From Planctomycetota bacterium (GTDB lineage Bacteria > Planctomycetota > SZUA-567 > H5-PLA8): 64,000 nucleotides of DNA. The notes under the pieces were generated by a model. That model ran no database searches. It was not told the DNA's origin and saw only the letters and a list, made by a program, of their open reading frames with translations. Shown one piece after another: positions 18,493 to 26,653 of this stretch. Location: assembly GCA_023150555.1 (NCBI GenBank), contig JAKLKQ010000013.1, positions 1-64,000 of the forward strand, in the 5' to 3' direction. The translations under genes and the position numbers were made by a program. Every line of letters starts with the position of its first letter. The stretch's first letter is position 1.

Positions 18493-19155
18493 TCACCCAA
18501 AGATGCCGAAGCCCTTGCCGTCGTTCTTCTTCGGTCCATCCCCGCCACCATTGCCACCATTGCCGCCGTTGCCGCCATTGCCGCCATTGCCGCCGCCGTC
18601 GCCGTCGCCGCTCGCCATCTCCTTCCGATTGTCCTTACGCCGGGCCCCGTCCGGATGTGACGCGCGGGTCTGCGGCGGCTTGTGATGATCGTCTGCATCG
18701 CTCCCCGCCGGCTCGCCTGCGAAGTCGTCGGCGACGCCGTCGTCGGCGTCGTCGAAGGACGCCGGAACGTATCCGGGCTGCTTTGAGCGCTCCAGTTCCT
18801 GGTGGTAGCTCTCGATGATGGCCAGCTGGATCTCGTTGCGGTACTGGGTGTTGATGGGATGGGCAATGTCGGCATGCAGGCGCGCCCGGCCTCGGACGTC
18901 CTGGCGCGTGCGATTGGACGGCAGGCGCTTGCCGCACTGGTTGCAGAACTGCGCCTGGAGGTGATTCTTGCAGCGGCAGGACGGGCAGTGGTCGGTCATC
19001 TTGCGGCTGGGCATCGCCACGAACAGGCCGCGCGTGCCCTGAATGACCTTGATGTCACGGACCACGAAGCTGGCATCGAACGTGACGCTGGCGAAGGCCA
19101 GGAGCTTGTCTTCTTGGCGCGAAACCAATTTTATCTTGATTTCCGTAATCTTCAT
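18493..19155 (-). CDS. spoVG: SpoVG-family RNA/DNA-binding regulator with inserted zinc ribbon
   Basis: A 220-residue SpoVG protein. Residues 1-52 (MKITEIKIKLV, VTFDASFVVRDIKVI, GLFVAMPSRK) and 95-120 (ADIAHPINTQYRNEIQLAI) are the canonical SpoVG fold, which binds DNA and RNA in Firmicutes and other phyla. Between them lies a 40-residue insertion with Cys57, Cys60, Cys62, Cys71 and Cys74 (HCPSCRC then FCNQCGKRL), a probable zinc ribbon not present in Bacillus SpoVG, which has about 97 residues. The C-terminal 95 residues are acidic then basic and end in Asn-Gly-Gly repeats. It lies 117 bp downstream of ispE on the same strand, the same ispE-spoVG neighbourhood known from Firmicutes. Likely a post-transcriptional or nucleoid regulator. 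Confidence 0.9.
   Translation of the reverse strand: MKITEIKIKLVSRQEDKLLAFASVTFDASFVVRDIKVIQGTRGLFVAMPSRKMTDHCPSCRCKNHLQAQFCNQCGKRLPSNRTRQDVRGRARLHADIAHPINTQYRNEIQLAIIESYHQELERSKQPGYVPASFDDADDGVADDFAGEPAGSDADDHHKPPQTRASHPDGARRKDNRKEMASGDGDGGGNGGNGGNGGNGGNGGGDGPKKNDGKGFGIFG
18544..18597. repeat. 9-bp tandem repeat inside spoVG
   Basis: About six near-identical copies of a 9-base unit (ccgccattg on the plus strand) encode the Asn-Gly-Gly tract in the SpoVG tail. Slippage here would change the tail length without breaking the frame. Confidence 0.8.
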
Positions 19156-19272
19156 AATTCCGCTCTAGCCGGTTCCAGCCCACCGTTGAATAAGGCAGCG
19201 CACACGGAAGCCCGGCACGGCACCAGCACGGAGGAGCGTGTATCTCACTTCGAATTGAGCGGCAAAAAATAA

Positions 19273-20175
19273 TCAAGATGAAGGTCTAGGAGGTGCCGTC
19301 AAAACTTCCACAACGTCCGCTTCGTCCAGCTGGTTCCGACTCAATCTCCTTCTCAGGGCGGCCGGTGTTTCGCCGCTCTCCGCAAGCACGAAATGCACCG
19401 CGCCGCTGCCCGACATCTGCCAACGTCCCGGATACTGCGCTTCCAGGAACTTCTGCAACGGCTCCAGCCTGGGCTCGGCGCGGCACGCGGCCGCCTGCAG
19501 GTGATTATCCGGCCAGCCTTGAAACCCTTTGCCGTTAAGGAAGTTACGAATCTGCATATTAATAAAACTCGAAATAACTGTCAAGGGGCGCTCATACGTT
19601 TTTCCATCTAAACGCGGAGCATTTAGCGTGCGATAGACGGCTGGCGTCGGCACGTGCAACTTGGGCAGTATCAGGAAAACCCTTATGGCAGGCCAGACGG
19701 CGCTATCAGGGATAGGCTCCACGATCTCGCCGCGGCCCCGGCACCTGCACCAACCCCCCCACAGGAAATAACTTATGTCGCTGCCGAAGGTTGCGGCCAG
19801 TTCCGAAAGGCGCTCGCGTGGATAACTCAGACCCCATAGTCGGTTTAGCCCATCCAACGCCGCAGCCGCGTCGGCCGAGCCGCCTCCCAGCCCGCCGCCC
19901 GCCGGAATCTTTTTATCCAGATGGATGCGCGCCTTCGGTTCGATGCCGCCGGCATGCGCCAGAGCGCGCGCCGCCTTGATCACTAGGTTGGAGTCGTCGC
20001 AGGGCAGGGACGGATCCGTGCAGGTCATCGACAGCGAATCGGCAGGCTCAAAGGTGAGCCGGTCGGCCAGGCCGACGTTGACCATCACCGTGTCAATCGC
20101 GTGGTAACCGTCCGGGCGCTTGCCGAGGATATGCAGGTCCCAGTTGATCTTCGCCTGCGCGATGCATTCGATCAT
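19273..20175 (-). CDS. ispE: 4-diphosphocytidyl-2-C-methyl-D-erythritol kinase
   Basis: A 300-residue GHMP kinase of the MEP isoprenoid pathway; it phosphorylates CDP-methylerythritol at the 2-position with ATP. Start at MIECIAQAKINWDLH: the AKIN motif with catalytic Lys9 is at the expected distance from the N-terminus, whereas the 12 codons upstream add nothing. Also visible are GKRPDGYHAIDTV, the ATP-binding glycine loop PAGGGLGGGSADAAAAL and the C-terminal SGSGAVHFVL. No Shine-Dalgarno precedes the ATG, while a TATACT hexamer ends only four bases before it, which would fit a leaderless transcript, although no good -35 is visible. It is followed by spoVG. Confidence 0.92.
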   Translation of the reverse strand: MIECIAQAKINWDLHILGKRPDGYHAIDTVMVNVGLADRLTFEPADSLSMTCTDPSLPCDDSNLVIKAARALAHAGGIEPKARIHLDKKIPAGGGLGGGSADAAAALDGLNRLWGLSYPRERLSELAATFGSDISYFLWGGWCRCRGRGEIVEPIPDSAVWPAIRVFLILPKLHVPTPAVYRTLNAPRLDGKTYERPLTVISSFINMQIRNFLNGKGFQGWPDNHLQAAACRAEPRLEPLQKFLEAQYPGRWQMSGSGAVHFVLAESGETPAALRRRLSRNQLDEADVVEVLTAPPRPSS

Positions 20176-20244
20176 GAGGAGTATAGATAGGTCAAGTTGC
20201 GCCGGGAGCAAGTGCGGGATGGCGCCGCGTCGAATTTGTTGCCC

Positions 20245-21540
20245 CTAATCGCCCGACTTATCCGCGCTCGAAGGCTGGCCCGCCGCCGAGGGCCCTTCCC
20301 ACTCGAAGGCGTGCTTACCGCCGGCAAAGCTGATGCCCCAGCGCGCGCCGAAGCCGCGGCAGTCGATGTGCACGTGGCTGCGCACCGAGAACTCGCCATC
20401 GTACTCGTACACGCCGATTCCGCCGGGCACGACTTGGCCTTCCGCCTCAAGTTCTGCGCAGGCCCGCGCGATCACCAGGCCGTCGTTGCGGTCCAGTTTG
20501 CCGTCGCCGTTAAGGTCGTCCATGTGCAGGTCGCCGTTTTCATCGATGCACAAGTCCACGGCGTCGCCGTAGCAGTGCCGGCTGTAGGTCGCGCCCTTGA
20601 TGCGGCGGTTGTAGTCCGGCGTGCGGAAGCCGCTCGTGATCCAAAACGTCGTCACCTTCACGCCCTTCTTGACCAGGCGTTCCTTTAGTTTGTTGAGCTT
20701 CTCCACCAGGGTGCGGTGCGGCGGGCAAACGTCGATGTGGCGCTCGTTCGTGATGATCTTGCGGCCTTCGGCGTCGCGCCGCTCGAGAAACGCGACCAGT
20801 TGCCCCAGCGCCAAGCCGTCGCCCAGGCGCAGGCCGAGCGTCGAGCCGTCCAGCCGCGCAAAGTACCGCGGCGGCGCGTAGGCTTCGGGGTGCGCCTTCA
20901 CGCCGTCCTCGTCGGCCTCACATGGGTCGCCATAGCAGCCGATCGACGTCTTTTCGTAGCGGACCTCGATGCCGGCGCTCTTGGCTTTGCGGTCTTTCGA
21001 CGCGGTGATCTCCGCCGCGCCCAGCACCAGCACCTGCACGCCGCCGGCAAAGGCGCCGTCGCCCCGCAGCGCGTACAGGCCCGCGCGTGCCGGCGCGCGC
21101 CCGGTGAGCCCGCGCCCATCCGCCGCGCTTGCCAGCATGCCTCCGCCGCGCGTCCACGCCGCGGCGCCGTATTCGCCCAGCGTCCCGGCCGCCCCTTCGG
21201 GCTGCGGGCGCAGGACCAGCTCCGCGCCCGCCGGCACGAAGAAGATCTCGCCTGGCGCGTAGCGCCCCTGGTAACTTTCAGATTGCGGATGCTTCGCCGC
21301 GCCGGGCAACTCGAGCGCCCACGCTTCAAGCACCGGCGGTGCCGCCGGCGGCGCTGCCGGCGCGGGCTCCACGTCCTTGCCTTGGTGCAGGCAGAAGGCG
21401 GCGGCCAGGCTGCAGGCCCCGACCAGCAGCAGCAGCTTAGCGGAGGCGGAAAGCCCCCTGCCGCGGGCAGCGGCACGCCCCGCCTGCAGGGCAAGTACCG
21501 GGCGCCAGGTCTGAGTCGTATGTGGGCTGTTGGGCCTCAT
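20245..21540 (-). CDS. membrane-anchored M15-type peptidase with EF-hand loop
   Basis: A 431-residue protein: one N-terminal membrane helix (LLLLVGACSLAAAFCL, about 36-51), a Pro/Ala linker, a beta-rich middle, and a C-terminal M15A-like zinc peptidase domain (about 255-420). Zinc ligands are His322 and Asp329 in SRHCYGDAVDL and His391 in HVHID; TSGFRTPDYNRRI precedes them, as in D-Ala-D-Ala carboxypeptidases and endolysin-like peptidases acting on peptidoglycan. Between the ligands is a perfect EF-hand-like loop (Asp342, Asn344, Asp346, Lys348, Asp350, Asp353), suggesting calcium binding next to the active site. GGAGG lies eight bases before the ATG. An EKTSIGCYGDPC segment may form a disulfide. 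Confidence 0.8.
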   Translation of the reverse strand: MRPNSPHTTQTWRPVLALQAGRAAARGRGLSASAKLLLLVGACSLAAAFCLHQGKDVEPAPAAPPAAPPVLEAWALELPGAAKHPQSESYQGRYAPGEIFFVPAGAELVLRPQPEGAAGTLGEYGAAAWTRGGGMLASAADGRGLTGRAPARAGLYALRGDGAFAGGVQVLVLGAAEITASKDRKAKSAGIEVRYEKTSIGCYGDPCEADEDGVKAHPEAYAPPRYFARLDGSTLGLRLGDGLALGQLVAFLERRDAEGRKIITNERHIDVCPPHRTLVEKLNKLKERLVKKGVKVTTFWITSGFRTPDYNRRIKGATYSRHCYGDAVDLCIDENGDLHMDDLNGDGKLDRNDGLVIARACAELEAEGQVVPGGIGVYEYDGEFSVRSHVHIDCRGFGARWGISFAGGKHAFEWEGPSAAGQPSSADKSGD

Positions 21541-21656
21541 GAGGACGGCCTCCGGAAGTTCGGGTTAACGCGTGTGGGGGCGTCGCGTGCAGAACCCCGG
21601 CAGATGTATCGTCACGAAAGTCCGGGCGAGGCCAGCGAATCCGGCGGCGGAGAGCC

Positions 21657-22265
21657 CTACTTTTCAGGCGTTTCGGACTTCGCGTCTTTGTCCAGTCCCA
21701 GCTCGCGGCGCAGGGCGCGCAGGCGCGAGCGGTCGGTGGCCGAAAGGTCCACGTCGAACTCGAGCGAGATGCCTTTGTTTTTGTAAGCCTGGATGAAAAG
21801 TTCGTTGGACCCCTCGTAAAACTCCACCGAGCCCGCGGCCACCAGCACATTGCGGCCACCCTGAGCACTCGGCCCGAAGGCCACGAAAGCCACTCCGTCG
21901 TCGGACTTGGCGCCCGGCACATAGAAGTAGTCGCAGCGCTTCAGCGTGCCGGGCCCGGGCAGGTGCTCGCCATCGGGCACCAGGGGGCTCAGAAAGACGC
22001 GCTCATCTTTGATGTAGTCTGGGTACAGCAGGTCCAGGCTGGGCGGATAGCGACCCTGGTTCGCCGAGACGTTGGAGTACATGACCAGCGCCTTTCCGAT
22101 CTGGGAGAGGTTGGACATGTCGCTGCTGCGGTGCCTCGAAAGGTTCGCGCGTTGCGTGGCCGTGACGACCAGAAAGGCCGCACTGCCCAACCCGGCCAGC
22201 AACAGGACGACGCACACGACGATGACGGCCGTGGAGGGGCCTTTGGATTCGCCTGGAGTAGCCAT
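21657..22265 (-). CDS. pseudopilin-like membrane protein
   Basis: A 202-residue protein with a single N-terminal membrane helix (VIVVCVVLLLAGLGSAAFLVV) followed by a helix and the pattern SNLSQIGKALVMYSNVSANQGRYPPSLDLL, which resembles the region after the helix in planctomycete type II secretion G-like and DUF1559 proteins. However, the prepilin peptidase motif (Gly-Phe-Thr-Leu-x-Glu) is absent, so it is probably not processed as a pilin. The rest contains beta strands (VAFVAFG, NVLVAAGSVEFYEG), then a charged helical tail. It lies between an M15-type peptidase and pyrC on the same strand; the link to either is unclear. Confidence 0.65.
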   Translation of the reverse strand: MATPGESKGPSTAVIVVCVVLLLAGLGSAAFLVVTATQRANLSRHRSSDMSNLSQIGKALVMYSNVSANQGRYPPSLDLLYPDYIKDERVFLSPLVPDGEHLPGPGTLKRCDYFYVPGAKSDDGVAFVAFGPSAQGGRNVLVAAGSVEFYEGSNELFIQAYKNKGISLEFDVDLSATDRSRLRALRRELGLDKDAKSETPEK

Positions 22266-22305
22266 CTCTCTGCTACGAACTCCCCGCGCTTAGGGTTCGG
22301 CTCGA

Positions 22306-23661
22306 TCAGCGCTTTTTCGCCGCTCTCGCCTGCTTCTTCGCTTTCTTGGGCTGCGCGGCGGCCTGCATCGTGCGACCGATGGCCTCGAAGACCTTCCCAC
22401 CGACGATCGTATAAACCGGCGCGCCCTTCAGCTTCCAACCGTTAAACGGACAGTTGCGCGCCTTGCTCTTGAATCGTTCCGGATCGACCGTCCAGAGGAG
22501 GCCCAGGTCCAGAATCGTGATATCCGCCACCGCGCCCGGCTTCAGGCCGGCGAAGGGCAGGTCCAGCACCTTCGCGGCGGCCCCGGTCCAGGCCTCGACG
22601 AAACGCTTGAGCGGCAGCTTCTTGGTCGCTACGAGCTTCGCGAGCAGCACGCCGATGTTGGTCTCCAGGCCGATCACGCCGTTGGGCGCATGGATGAACT
22701 CCTGCGACTTCTCCTCGCTGGTGTGCGGAGCGTGGTCGCTGGCCAGGCAATCGATGGTGCCGTCGCGCAGGCCCTGCAGGCAAGCCTCGATGTCGCTGGC
22801 CTCGCGCAGGGGCGGGTTCATCTTGTAGTGGGCGTCGAAGTCGCGGCAGGCGTCGTCGGTCAGCAGCAGGTGGTGCGGCGCGACCTCGGCGGTCACCCTC
22901 ACGCCGCGGCGCTTGGCCTCGCGCACCAGCGCCACGCTGCCCTTCGCCGAGATGTGCTGCACGTGGAAGCGCGCGCCGGCCAGCTTCGCGAGGCGGATGT
23001 CGCGCGCGACGATCACTTCCTCCGCGGCGCTGGGGTACCCGTTGATGCCAAGAGCGGCGCTGACCTTGCCCTCGTGGATCACCGCGCCGTTGCTCAGGTC
23101 GTGGTCCTCGCAGTGCTGCACCACCACCTTGCCCAGCGCGCTGGCGTACTCCAGGGCCGAGCGCATCAGGAAGCTGCTGCCCACCGCCGCGCCGTCGTCG
23201 GTGAAGCCCACGGCGCCTGCGCGCGCAAGCATGCCCAGTTCGGCGAGTTCCTCGCCCTTGCGCTCCTTCGTGACGCAGCCCATGGGATAGACGCGCGCCT
23301 TGCCGGCCTTGTCGGCCTGCAGGTACTGGTAGGCGATCGAGGACGAGTTATCCAGCGGCGGGTCGGTGTTCGGCATCGTCACGACGGTGGTGAACCCGCC
23401 GTGCACGGCCGCCGCCGCGCCGGTGGCGATCGATTCCTTCGACGTGAAGCCGGGCTCGCGGAAGTGCACGTGGATATCGAGGAAGCCGGGACAGACGACC
23501 AGGCCCTTGCAGTCGATGACCTCGGCATCCTTCGGCGCATTCGCATTGCGCGCAATGTTGGCGATGGTGCCGGCCTTGATGTCAATCACCACGTCGGCGA
23601 CTTTGTCGAGTTTCCTCGACGGATCGAAAACCCGGCCGTTTTTCAGTACTAAGGTGGACAC
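22306..23661 (-). CDS. pyrC: dihydroorotase, class I
   Basis: A 451-residue zinc amidohydrolase that interconverts carbamoyl aspartate and dihydroorotate in pyrimidine synthesis. GTG start behind GAGGGG; a longer open frame upstream has no ribosome site. Metal-binding residues are in DIHVHFREPG, FTDDGAAV, QHCEDHDL and LASDHAPHTSEEK, the last being the class I (Bacillus/Aquifex) signature. A Lys/Ala-rich tail (AAQPKKAKKQARAAKKR) extends beyond the usual 430 residues. It follows pyrB by 43 bp, so pyrR-pyrB-pyrC read as one transcript. Class I enzymes often bind aspartate carbamoyltransferase, fitting the gene order. Confidence 0.95.
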   Translation of the reverse strand: MSTLVLKNGRVFDPSRKLDKVADVVIDIKAGTIANIARNANAPKDAEVIDCKGLVVCPGFLDIHVHFREPGFTSKESIATGAAAAVHGGFTTVVTMPNTDPPLDNSSSIAYQYLQADKAGKARVYPMGCVTKERKGEELAELGMLARAGAVGFTDDGAAVGSSFLMRSALEYASALGKVVVQHCEDHDLSNGAVIHEGKVSAALGINGYPSAAEEVIVARDIRLAKLAGARFHVQHISAKGSVALVREAKRRGVRVTAEVAPHHLLLTDDACRDFDAHYKMNPPLREASDIEACLQGLRDGTIDCLASDHAPHTSEEKSQEFIHAPNGVIGLETNIGVLLAKLVATKKLPLKRFVEAWTGAAAKVLDLPFAGLKPGAVADITILDLGLLWTVDPERFKSKARNCPFNGWKLKGAPVYTIVGGKVFEAIGRTMQAAAQPKKAKKQARAAKKR

Positions 23662-23704
23662 TGGTTGCCCCTCACATCCAACGCATGACCGCTTTCGTAA
23701 ACCG

Positions 23705-24634
23705 TCAATTCCCGCGCGCACCCAGGCAGAGGTACAAGACCGCCATGCGCACGGCCAGGCCGTTGCTCACCTGCTGCAGGATCACGCTGCGCTTGCCGTC
23801 GGCCAATTCGGGCGTCAACTCGATGCCGCGGTTGATCGGGCCCGGATGCATGATGATGGCCTCGGGCTTCGCGCGCTTCATGCGCTCGTCGTCCAGCCCG
23901 TAGATCGCGGCGTACTCGCGCACGCCGGGGAAGAAACGCCCGGCCTTGCGCTCGAACTGGATACGCAGGCAGTTCAGCGCGTCGGCCTGTTCGACCACCG
24001 CGTCGATGTCGTGGCTCACTTCCACACCCAGGGCCTTTCCGATGGCCGGCGGCACCAGCGTGGGCGGGCCGGCCAGGATCACGCGCGCGCCCAGCTTGCG
24101 CAACCCGTGTGCGTTGCTGCGTGCGACGCGGCTGTGGCGGATGTCGCCCAGGATCGCGACGGTCTTGCCTTCCACCTTGCCCAGCTTTTCGCGGATGGTG
24201 AAGATGTCGAGCAGCCCCTGGGTGGGGTGTTCGTGGCTGCCGTCGCCGGCGTTCACCACCGAGCAGTCGGTGTGGCGCGCCAGCAGGTGCGGGGCGCCCG
24301 GCGCGTAGTGCCGGATCACGAAGGCGTCCACGCCCATGGCCTCGATATTCTTCGCCGTGTCGATCAGCGTCTCGCCCTTGCTGACCGAGCTGCCCTTGCT
24401 CGAGAAACTCATCACGTCCGCCGAAAGGCGCTTGGCCGCCAGCGAGAAGCTGTTGCTGGTGCGCGTTGAGTCCTCGAAGAAGAGGTTGACGACCACCTTG
24501 CCGCGCAGCGCGGGCACTTTCTTCACACTGCGCCCGCTGACCTCCTTAAAGGAGGCGGCCGTGTCGAGGATCTCGACGATCTCGGCCTTGCTGAGCGACT
24601 CGAGGTCCAGAAGATGTTTTCTGTTCCAGGGCAT
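23705..24634 (-). CDS. pyrB: aspartate carbamoyltransferase catalytic chain
   Basis: A 309-residue enzyme joining carbamoyl phosphate and aspartate, the committed step of UMP synthesis. Carbamoyl-phosphate motif [13 protein letters not shown] (the STRT core is kept, with Ser-Asn after it where many enzymes have Arg-x), HPTQGLLD, and the C-terminal [11 protein letters not shown] binding motif are all present. The start is set by GGAGGA eight bases upstream and by a one-base overlap (TGATG) with pyrR, showing translational coupling. No pyrI regulatory chain is visible, so control is probably by PyrR. Confidence 0.96.
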   Translation of the reverse strand: MPWNRKHLLDLESLSKAEIVEILDTAASFKEVSGRSVKKVPALRGKVVVNLFFEDSTRTSNSFSLAAKRLSADVMSFSSKGSSVSKGETLIDTAKNIEAMGVDAFVIRHYAPGAPHLLARHTDCSVVNAGDGSHEHPTQGLLDIFTIREKLGKVEGKTVAILGDIRHSRVARSNAHGLRKLGARVILAGPPTLVPPAIGKALGVEVSHDIDAVVEQADALNCLRIQFERKAGRFFPGVREYAAIYGLDDERMKRAKPEAIIMHPGPINRGIELTPELADGKRSVILQQVSNGLAVRMAVLYLCLGARGN

Positions 24635-25236
24635 CACCGCATTCCTCCGACGCTGACCCAGACGCCTTCTTCGCCGTCGACTTCCTTCACGCGCACGTCC
24701 ACGCGGTCGGTGACGCTGACCTTCAGCCGCTCGCTTACCTTGTCCGGCTGGATGGGCAGCTCTCGCCCACCGCGGTCGATCAGCACATACATGCGCACCG
24801 CGCCGGGCCTGCCGTAGTCCATCAGGTGTGCCAGCGACGCGCGCACCGTGCGGCCCGTGAAGATGACCTCGTCGATCAGGAAGACGACGCGGTTGTCCAG
24901 GCTGCCCTCGATCACCGTGCCGTCCTTCGGCGCGCGCAGGCTGGGCCCGCGCAACGCGACGTCGTCGCGGTAGAGGGTGATGTCCAGCGCGCCGTAGGGC
25001 ACCTTCGTCTTGGCGATCTGCTGCACGCGCTCGCGCACCCGCCGCGCCAGTTCGGCGCCGCGCCGCCGCACGCCGACGATCATGGCGTGGTCCAGCACGT
25101 CCTGCGAAGCGATGTCCTGCGCGAACGCTTCCAGCTTGTCGCGGATCCACTTGGCGTCGTGGATCTGGCGGCGCAACGCTCCGCGGCCGCATGCCGGGGC
25201 CTGCTTCGCATTCGAGGCGCGTCGTTTCTTGCTCAT
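24634..25236 (-). CDS. pyrR: PyrR bifunctional pyrimidine regulator / uracil phosphoribosyltransferase
   Basis: A 200-residue phosphoribosyltransferase-fold protein. The PRPP loop is [17 protein letters not shown] (usual form DDVLyTGRT; here Asp-Glu replaces Asp-Asp), preceded by [13 protein letters not shown] and LDITLYRDD, all PyrR hallmarks. Start at MSKKRRAS; the first 20 residues are basic and longer than in Bacillus PyrR (about 180 residues), possibly an RNA-contact extension. In other bacteria PyrR binds UMP and a leader RNA to stop pyr operon transcription. I do not see a convincing PyrR-binding hairpin in the 88 bp before it, so its control mode here is open. The cysteine-free active loop looks functional. 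Confidence 0.9.
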   Translation of the reverse strand: MSKKRRASNAKQAPACGRGALRRQIHDAKWIRDKLEAFAQDIASQDVLDHAMIVGVRRRGAELARRVRERVQQIAKTKVPYGALDITLYRDDVALRGPSLRAPKDGTVIEGSLDNRVVFLIDEVIFTGRTVRASLAHLMDYGRPGAVRMYVLIDRGGRELPIQPDKVSERLKVSVTDRVDVRVKEVDGEEGVWVSVGGMR

Positions 25237-25324
25237 GGCGAGGCTCGTGGTTTCTGCTTCGTGCGGTCCGGCACATCTATCGCGACGGGTCCGGCGTATG
25301 CCTGGGTGATGACAGGTTGCAGCC

Positions 25325-26611
25325 CTACCCCGCGGCCTCGGTAAAGACGGCTGCCAGCTCCTCTTCATTTGGGCGGGTGCCAACCAAGGCTCGAATATGC
25401 CCGACAAGGTCGCTTCCGTCGAGCCCTTCTTGCAGGCCTTCGGCAAGCGCCGCCAGGCGCCCGGCTTGCCGCCGGGTGAACGGCGCGCCCGCCCGCGCTT
25501 CGCCGCCCAGGAGCTTCGCTTCGATGGCCTCCTCGAGCGCCTCGAGCCCCGTGCCGGCCAGCGCACTGATCTCGTGCCCTGCCCCGCCCTTCGCCCCAAG
25601 CGCGAAGGCAAGTCCCGCGGCCTCCTCATGCACGCCCCGGTCGGCTTTGTTCAAAACAAGCAGGTGCGGGCGCTTGGCCAGCGCGGCAAGGGCCTCGACT
25701 TCAGAATCTTCCGGCGCGCGCGAGCCATCCACGACCAGCAGCGCCAGGTCGGCCGACGCCGCCGCGGCGAGCGCGCGGCGCTGGCCTTCGCCTTCGACGC
25801 CGTCCTCCGGCTGCGCGCGCAAGCCCGCACTATCCGAAAGCAACAGACTCATGCCGCGCAGTTCGGCTGGGCGTTCGAGCCGGTCCCGCGTCGTGCCGGG
25901 CTCGGGACTGACGATGGAGCGCTCGGCGCGCAGCAGGCTGTTGGCGAGCGTCGACTTGCCGGCATTGACCGGGCCCACAAGCGCCACGCGGTGCGTGCGC
26001 AAAAGGCGCTGCGCGGGTTCGGCCTGCGCGTGATCGGCCTTCACGGCTTCGGCGAGCGGTTCGCGCCAGGCGGCCTCACCTTTGCGCGCGCCCAGCGCGG
26101 CTTCCAGGCCCCAGCGTTCCCAACGCGCCAACGCCCCGCCATGCGCGAGAACCAGCTCCGCCTGCCGCGCCGTTGCCACGCGCGCCAGTGCGAAGCGCGC
26201 CTCCAGCGCCGGCAGCGCCAGCCGCGCAGCGCGGTGCGCGCGAGCTTCCAATTCCCACGGCAGCGCCGCGCGCGCGCCTGAAGCAAGCAGCAGGGCAAGC
26301 GCAGCCTGCGTCGCGCCCATGCCTCCGTGGCAGGAGACCTCGGCCTGCGGGTTCGAGGTGGAACTCGACTTCGCGTCGATGGGCGCAGCGAGGACCTCGT
26401 CGACGATCTTTCCCGCCGCGTCGGCGAGCACGCCGTAGGCGAGCTGTCCGCCTCCTTTCGCTACGAAAGGCTTCTCGCCCTTTCGGCGGAAGACGCGCGC
26501 GAGCGCTTCCCATGCGCCGTCGCCGTCGAGCAACAGCGTGGCGATGGCGCCTTCGCCCGGCGGCGTCAGCGTCGCGACGATCAGGTCCTTCGAAGGCGGC
26601 GGTACGGGCAT
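25325..26611 (-). CDS. divergent MnmE-like tRNA-modification GTPase
   Basis: A 428-residue protein with MnmE layout: N-terminal tetrahydrofolate-type domain (KDLIVATLTPPGEGAIATL, EVSCHGG), a helical domain, and an embedded Era-like G domain with G1 GPVNAGKS at 213-220, G2 PGTTRD, G3 DSAGLR and G4 NKAD. MnmE with MnmG modifies U34 of certain tRNAs. The C-terminus ends in ELAAVFTEAAG and lacks the Cys-x-Gly-Lys motif that MnmE needs for catalysis (normally the last four residues), and the helical domain is shortened compared with about 455 residues. It may be a non-catalytic or clade-specific variant. Followed by pyrR 88 bp downstream. Confidence 0.8.
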   Translation of the reverse strand: MPVPPPSKDLIVATLTPPGEGAIATLLLDGDGAWEALARVFRRKGEKPFVAKGGGQLAYGVLADAAGKIVDEVLAAPIDAKSSSTSNPQAEVSCHGGMGATQAALALLLASGARAALPWELEARAHRAARLALPALEARFALARVATARQAELVLAHGGALARWERWGLEAALGARKGEAAWREPLAEAVKADHAQAEPAQRLLRTHRVALVGPVNAGKSTLANSLLRAERSIVSPEPGTTRDRLERPAELRGMSLLLSDSAGLRAQPEDGVEGEGQRRALAAAASADLALLVVDGSRAPEDSEVEALAALAKRPHLLVLNKADRGVHEEAAGLAFALGAKGGAGHEISALAGTGLEALEEAIEAKLLGGEARAGAPFTRRQAGRLAALAEGLQEGLDGSDLVGHIRALVGTRPNEEELAAVFTEAAG

Positions 26612-26653
26612 GCGCTAAGTTTAGTACGGCGAGGCGGGATGCAAAGGCGCAGA

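Noticed and set aside
18544-18597. Regularly spaced repeats considered as a CRISPR array
   Set aside because: The repeats are direct 9-bp tandem units without spacers and encode an in-frame Asn-Gly-Gly tract in SpoVG.
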